Assembly: GCA_050303815.1 (NCBI GenBank)
Contig: JBNLCM010000180.1
Span: 1-6,010 of the forward strand
From: Cognatazoarcus sp050303815
GTDB lineage: Bacteria; Pseudomonadota; Gammaproteobacteria; Burkholderiales; Rhodocyclaceae
Length of the DNA stretch: 6,010 nt
Reading direction: 5' to 3'
The position numbers were made by a program, and so were the translations under genes. Below, one piece after another: positions 1 to 6,010 of this stretch. Under the pieces are notes generated by a model. The model was not told where the DNA came from and did no database searches. It saw nothing but the letters and a program-made list of their open reading frames with translations. The first letter of the stretch is position 1; the number at the start of each line of letters is the position of its first letter.

Positions 1-1
1 G

Positions 2-3163
<3,162 letters not shown>

Positions 3164-3164
3164 G

Positions 3165-4625
<1,461 letters not shown>

Positions 4626-4646
4626 GCGATGCACATGAGCAGGCAG

Positions 4647-4673
4647 AAAAGGGCGCCGCGAGGCGCCCTTTTT
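4647..4673 (+). terminator. Intrinsic terminator after gltBD, probably bidirectional
   Basis: A perfect GGGCGCC stem (4651-4657) pairs with GGCGCCC (4662-4668) across a GCGA loop, a stable GNRA tetraloop. On the + strand it is followed by TTTTT. The AAAA at 4647-4650 can extend the stem against these Ts and supplies a TTTT tract on the minus strand. It ends the gltBD transcript and lies about 70 bases past the stop of the convergent DUF302 gene, so it can stop read-through from both sides. Confidence 0.92.
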
Positions 4674-4728
4674 GTTGCGGTACGAGCGGTGAGGCGGGTG
4701 CCGGTACCCGGTCGGCGCGCTACGCCGC

Positions 4729-4777
4729 GGCGCTCAGTGCCTACGGCCCGGTGCCCGTGGCGGCGGCACTGAGCGCC
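4729..4777. repeat. Perfect 13-bp inverted repeat spanning the DUF302 stop codon
   Basis: GGCGCTCAGTGCC at 4729-4741 is the exact reverse complement of GGCACTGAGCGCC at 4765-4777, with a 23-base loop between. The minus-strand gene stop (4741-4743) lies at the inner edge of one arm and the other arm lies in its last codons (around EALSA). The mRNA could fold a strong hairpin across its stop codon. No T tract follows on the minus strand, so this is not a classical intrinsic terminator. It may protect the 3' end or be chance in GC-rich DNA. Confidence 0.6.
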
Positions 4778-5199
4778 TCCAGGGCGCTGACGATCTTGCC
4801 TGTCACCGGACAATCGACGGCCGCGTGGCGTGCGGCGATCCAGCCGGGATCGTTGTAGCTCAGCCAGACCTCGCCCCGCGCGTCCTCCCAGACAAGCGCC
4901 TTGAGCGGCAGGTCGATTGCGACCGTCTGGGCGCACTGCATGAAGGGCGTGCCACCCTGGGGATTGCCGAACACCAGCAACTGCGTGGGCCGCAGGGTAC
5001 TGCCGATCGAGTGCGCGCCGGCGGCGTGGTCGATTCGTGCAAACACCTTCATGCCCTTGTCCGTCACGATGGTCGCGAGACGTTCCATGGTAGCGGCAAC
5101 CGAGTGCGTGCTTCGCACGGAAACCAGGCCGTCCGCGGCCGCGATTGGCCACGACATCAGTGCGGACGCTGACAGCAGCGCACACGCGAGCAGTTTCAT
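4741..5199 (-). CDS. Exported DUF302 domain protein
   Basis: This is a 152-residue protein of the DUF302 family, whose biochemical role is not established. Residues 1 to about 22 form a Sec signal peptide (MKLLACALLSASALM, then PIAAA), with likely cleavage around AAA/DG, so the mature protein should be periplasmic. The DUF302 signature is clear: IDHAAGAHSIG at 56-66, LRPTQLLVFGNPQGGTP at 69-85, IDLPLKALVWED at 95-106 and VWLSYNDPGWIAARH at 111-125. The mature part has two cysteines, Cys89 and Cys130, which could form a disulfide; that is inference. Cys6 is too close to the N-terminus for a lipobox. The ATG start is supported by a purine-rich GGGAGAGG just upstream. The gene converges on gltD and lies downstream of the hydrolase-like gene on the same strand, 77 bp away. 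Confidence 0.88.
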   Translation of the reverse strand: MKLLACALLSASALMSWPIAAADGLVSVRSTHSVAATMERLATIVTDKGMKVFARIDHAAGAHSIGSTLRPTQLLVFGNPQGGTPFMQCAQTVAIDLPLKALVWEDARGEVWLSYNDPGWIAARHAAVDCPVTGKIVSALEALSAAATGTGP

Positions 5200-5205
5200 G
5201 GCAGA

Positions 5206-5213
5206 CCTCTCCC
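5206..5213 (-). promoter_or_regulatory. Ribosome binding site of the DUF302 gene
   Basis: Read on the minus strand, GGGAGAGG ends six bases before the ATG at 5199. It supports this start, which also gives a well-formed signal peptide, over any alternative. Confidence 0.7.
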
Positions 5214-5230
5214 AAGACGGTTCACGTCAG

Positions 5231-5259
5231 TTGGACAGGCGCGGGTCCGGAATCCTTAC
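5231..5259 (-). promoter_or_regulatory. Candidate ECF-sigma-type promoter of the DUF302 gene
   Basis: On the minus strand, GTAAGG (5254-5259, continuing ATTCCGG) is followed after 16 bases by TGTCCAA (5231-5237). This resembles the layout of extracytoplasmic-function sigma promoters: a GTAA/GGAA-like -35 element and a CGTC/TGTC-like -10 element. Transcription would begin near 5224, giving a leader of about 25 bases with the ribosome site in place. I see no good sigma-70 -10 box in this gap. The assignment rests on pattern only. Confidence 0.35.
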
Positions 5260-5276
5260 AGCAGTGAGACGAAAAA

Positions 5277-6010
5277 CTAGGGACGCGCTGCCGTCAGGCG
5301 CTCTGCCCGCGCGAGCAGCGCCGCGCCGTCGCTGAGCCCTTCCACGAAACGCGCCGGGATGGCGCCCATGCCGCCCCGCGCGCCCACCAGTGCGCCGGTG
5401 AGCATGGCTCGGGCCTGGTTCTGTCCCCCGCCATTGACCGCGTGGAGCACGGCCGACTCGAAGTCGGCGCCAAATCGTGCGGCCAGGTAATAGGCCGCCG
5501 GTAGCTGGTGGTAGATCGCGCAGGGCATGCCATAGACGAGCGACACCTTCCATGCCGGCTCGATGGTTATGGTCGGGTCCTTTGCCGCACGCGCGATACA
5601 CGAGGGTGTCAGCAAGGCATCCGGTGAGGCAAAGCGCCCGGCCCGGGTGGCCTCGGGGCGGTCGGTCGCGGGAGCCCCCATGGCCTCACCTGAGGTGACG
5701 GTATGGAACGGCAAGGTGCCCGACTTGCACAGCGCCATCAGTTTGCCCGAGAGGCTCGCGTCGAGCGCCTCGCCCTGGATCATCAGCCCCAGCACTTCAC
5801 AGAAGGCGACGCTGAGGGCAACCACCGTCTGGTCGTTCTGGGTCAGCACGGTGTTCGCGCTGACATGGCGGGCGATGGCTGCCGGATCTCCTGCGTAGCG
5901 TACCGCCAGGGCAATACATCGCTCGATCGCCTCCGTCGTGTCCGCCGGTCCGGCGCACTCGCCCCACGGCCGACCCTCCAGCACCCTGGCGCGCCAGGTT
6001 TCGCGGATCG
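5277..6010 (-). CDS. ADP-ribosylglycohydrolase-like protein, N-terminus outside window
   Basis: The last 243 residues of a mostly alpha-helical protein of the ADP-ribosylglycohydrolase (DraG/ARH/J1-crystallin) superfamily are present. The frame is open to the right edge; the GTG at 5984 is internal. Counting from the edge, the family-like stretches are SANTVLTQNDQTVVALSVAF (50-69), YHQLPAAYYLAARFGADF (166-183) and the C-terminal segment AVNGGGQNQARAMLTGALVGA (190-210), followed by GAIPARFVEGL (215-225). Known members hydrolyse ADP-ribose linkages using two Mg ions. One ligand set normally lies in a GGDTDT-like motif at the position of GGGQNQ here (193-198), and its aspartates are absent. The usual conserved His before this kind of helix (TH) is also TQ here. 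It may therefore be a divergent subfamily or a non-hydrolytic paralogue. The substrate is unknown. The other metal-binding motifs would be in the unseen N-terminal part. It may share a transcript with the DUF302 gene downstream. Confidence 0.72.
   Translation of the reverse strand, partial: IRETWRARVLEGRPWGECAGPADTTEAIERCIALAVRYAGDPAAIARHVSANTVLTQNDQTVVALSVAFCEVLGLMIQGEALDASLSGKLMALCKSGTLPFHTVTSGEAMGAPATDRPEATRAGRFASPDALLTPSCIARAAKDPTITIEPAWKVSLVYGMPCAIYHQLPAAYYLAARFGADFESAVLHAVNGGGQNQARAMLTGALVGARGGMGAIPARFVEGLSDGAALLARAERLTAARP

Noticed and set aside
5182..5199. Lipoprotein signal in the DUF302 protein (LLAC at residues 3-6)
   Set aside because: The cysteine is at residue 6, before the hydrophobic core. 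A lipobox cysteine should follow that core, so ordinary Sec cleavage near residue 22 fits better.
5272..5310. Possible terminator after the hydrolase-like gene: a T5 tract immediately after its stop codon
   Set aside because: The only upstream hairpin I can build is short (GCGCC with GGC-A-GC, bulged) and stands several bases away from the T tract, so it is too weak to call.

Overview
The window is GC-rich DNA, most likely from a betaproteobacterium. A Rhodocyclales-type organism is my best guess from the style of the GltD and DUF302 proteins, but this is inference without a search. Coding density is high, and most of the sequence is ordinary chromosomal metabolism.

The left three quarters (2-4625, + strand) is the gltBD operon for NADPH-dependent glutamate synthase (GOGAT). 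GltB, the large subunit, enters from beyond the left edge. The window holds its last 1053 codons: the end of the central domain, the FMN/3Fe-4S synthase domain and the C-terminal GXGXG beta-helix domain. The N-terminal glutaminase domain lies outside. GltD, the FAD/4Fe-4S small subunit, is complete and starts one base after the gltB stop, behind a strong Shine-Dalgarno sequence. GltD draws electrons from NADPH and passes them through iron-sulfur clusters to the FMN of GltB. There, ammonia from glutamine and 2-oxoglutarate form glutamate.

A strong intrinsic terminator with a GCGA tetraloop follows gltD at 4647-4673. It has A and T tracts on both sides, so it can serve the convergent minus-strand genes as well.

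The right quarter (4741-6010) is on the minus strand. It holds a small exported DUF302 protein (4741-5199). Upstream of that is the C-terminal 243 residues of an ADP-ribosylglycohydrolase-like protein, cut by the right edge (5277-6010). The two are separated by 77 bp, in which a candidate ECF-sigma-type promoter sits at a sensible distance from the DUF302 start. A perfect 13-bp inverted repeat spans the DUF302 stop codon.

The most interesting points are the hydrolase-like protein, which lacks the acidic metal-binding motif expected near its C-terminus, and the possible stress-sigma control of the exported DUF302 protein. I found no RNA genes, mobile elements or CRISPR arrays, and no convincing new multigene system.
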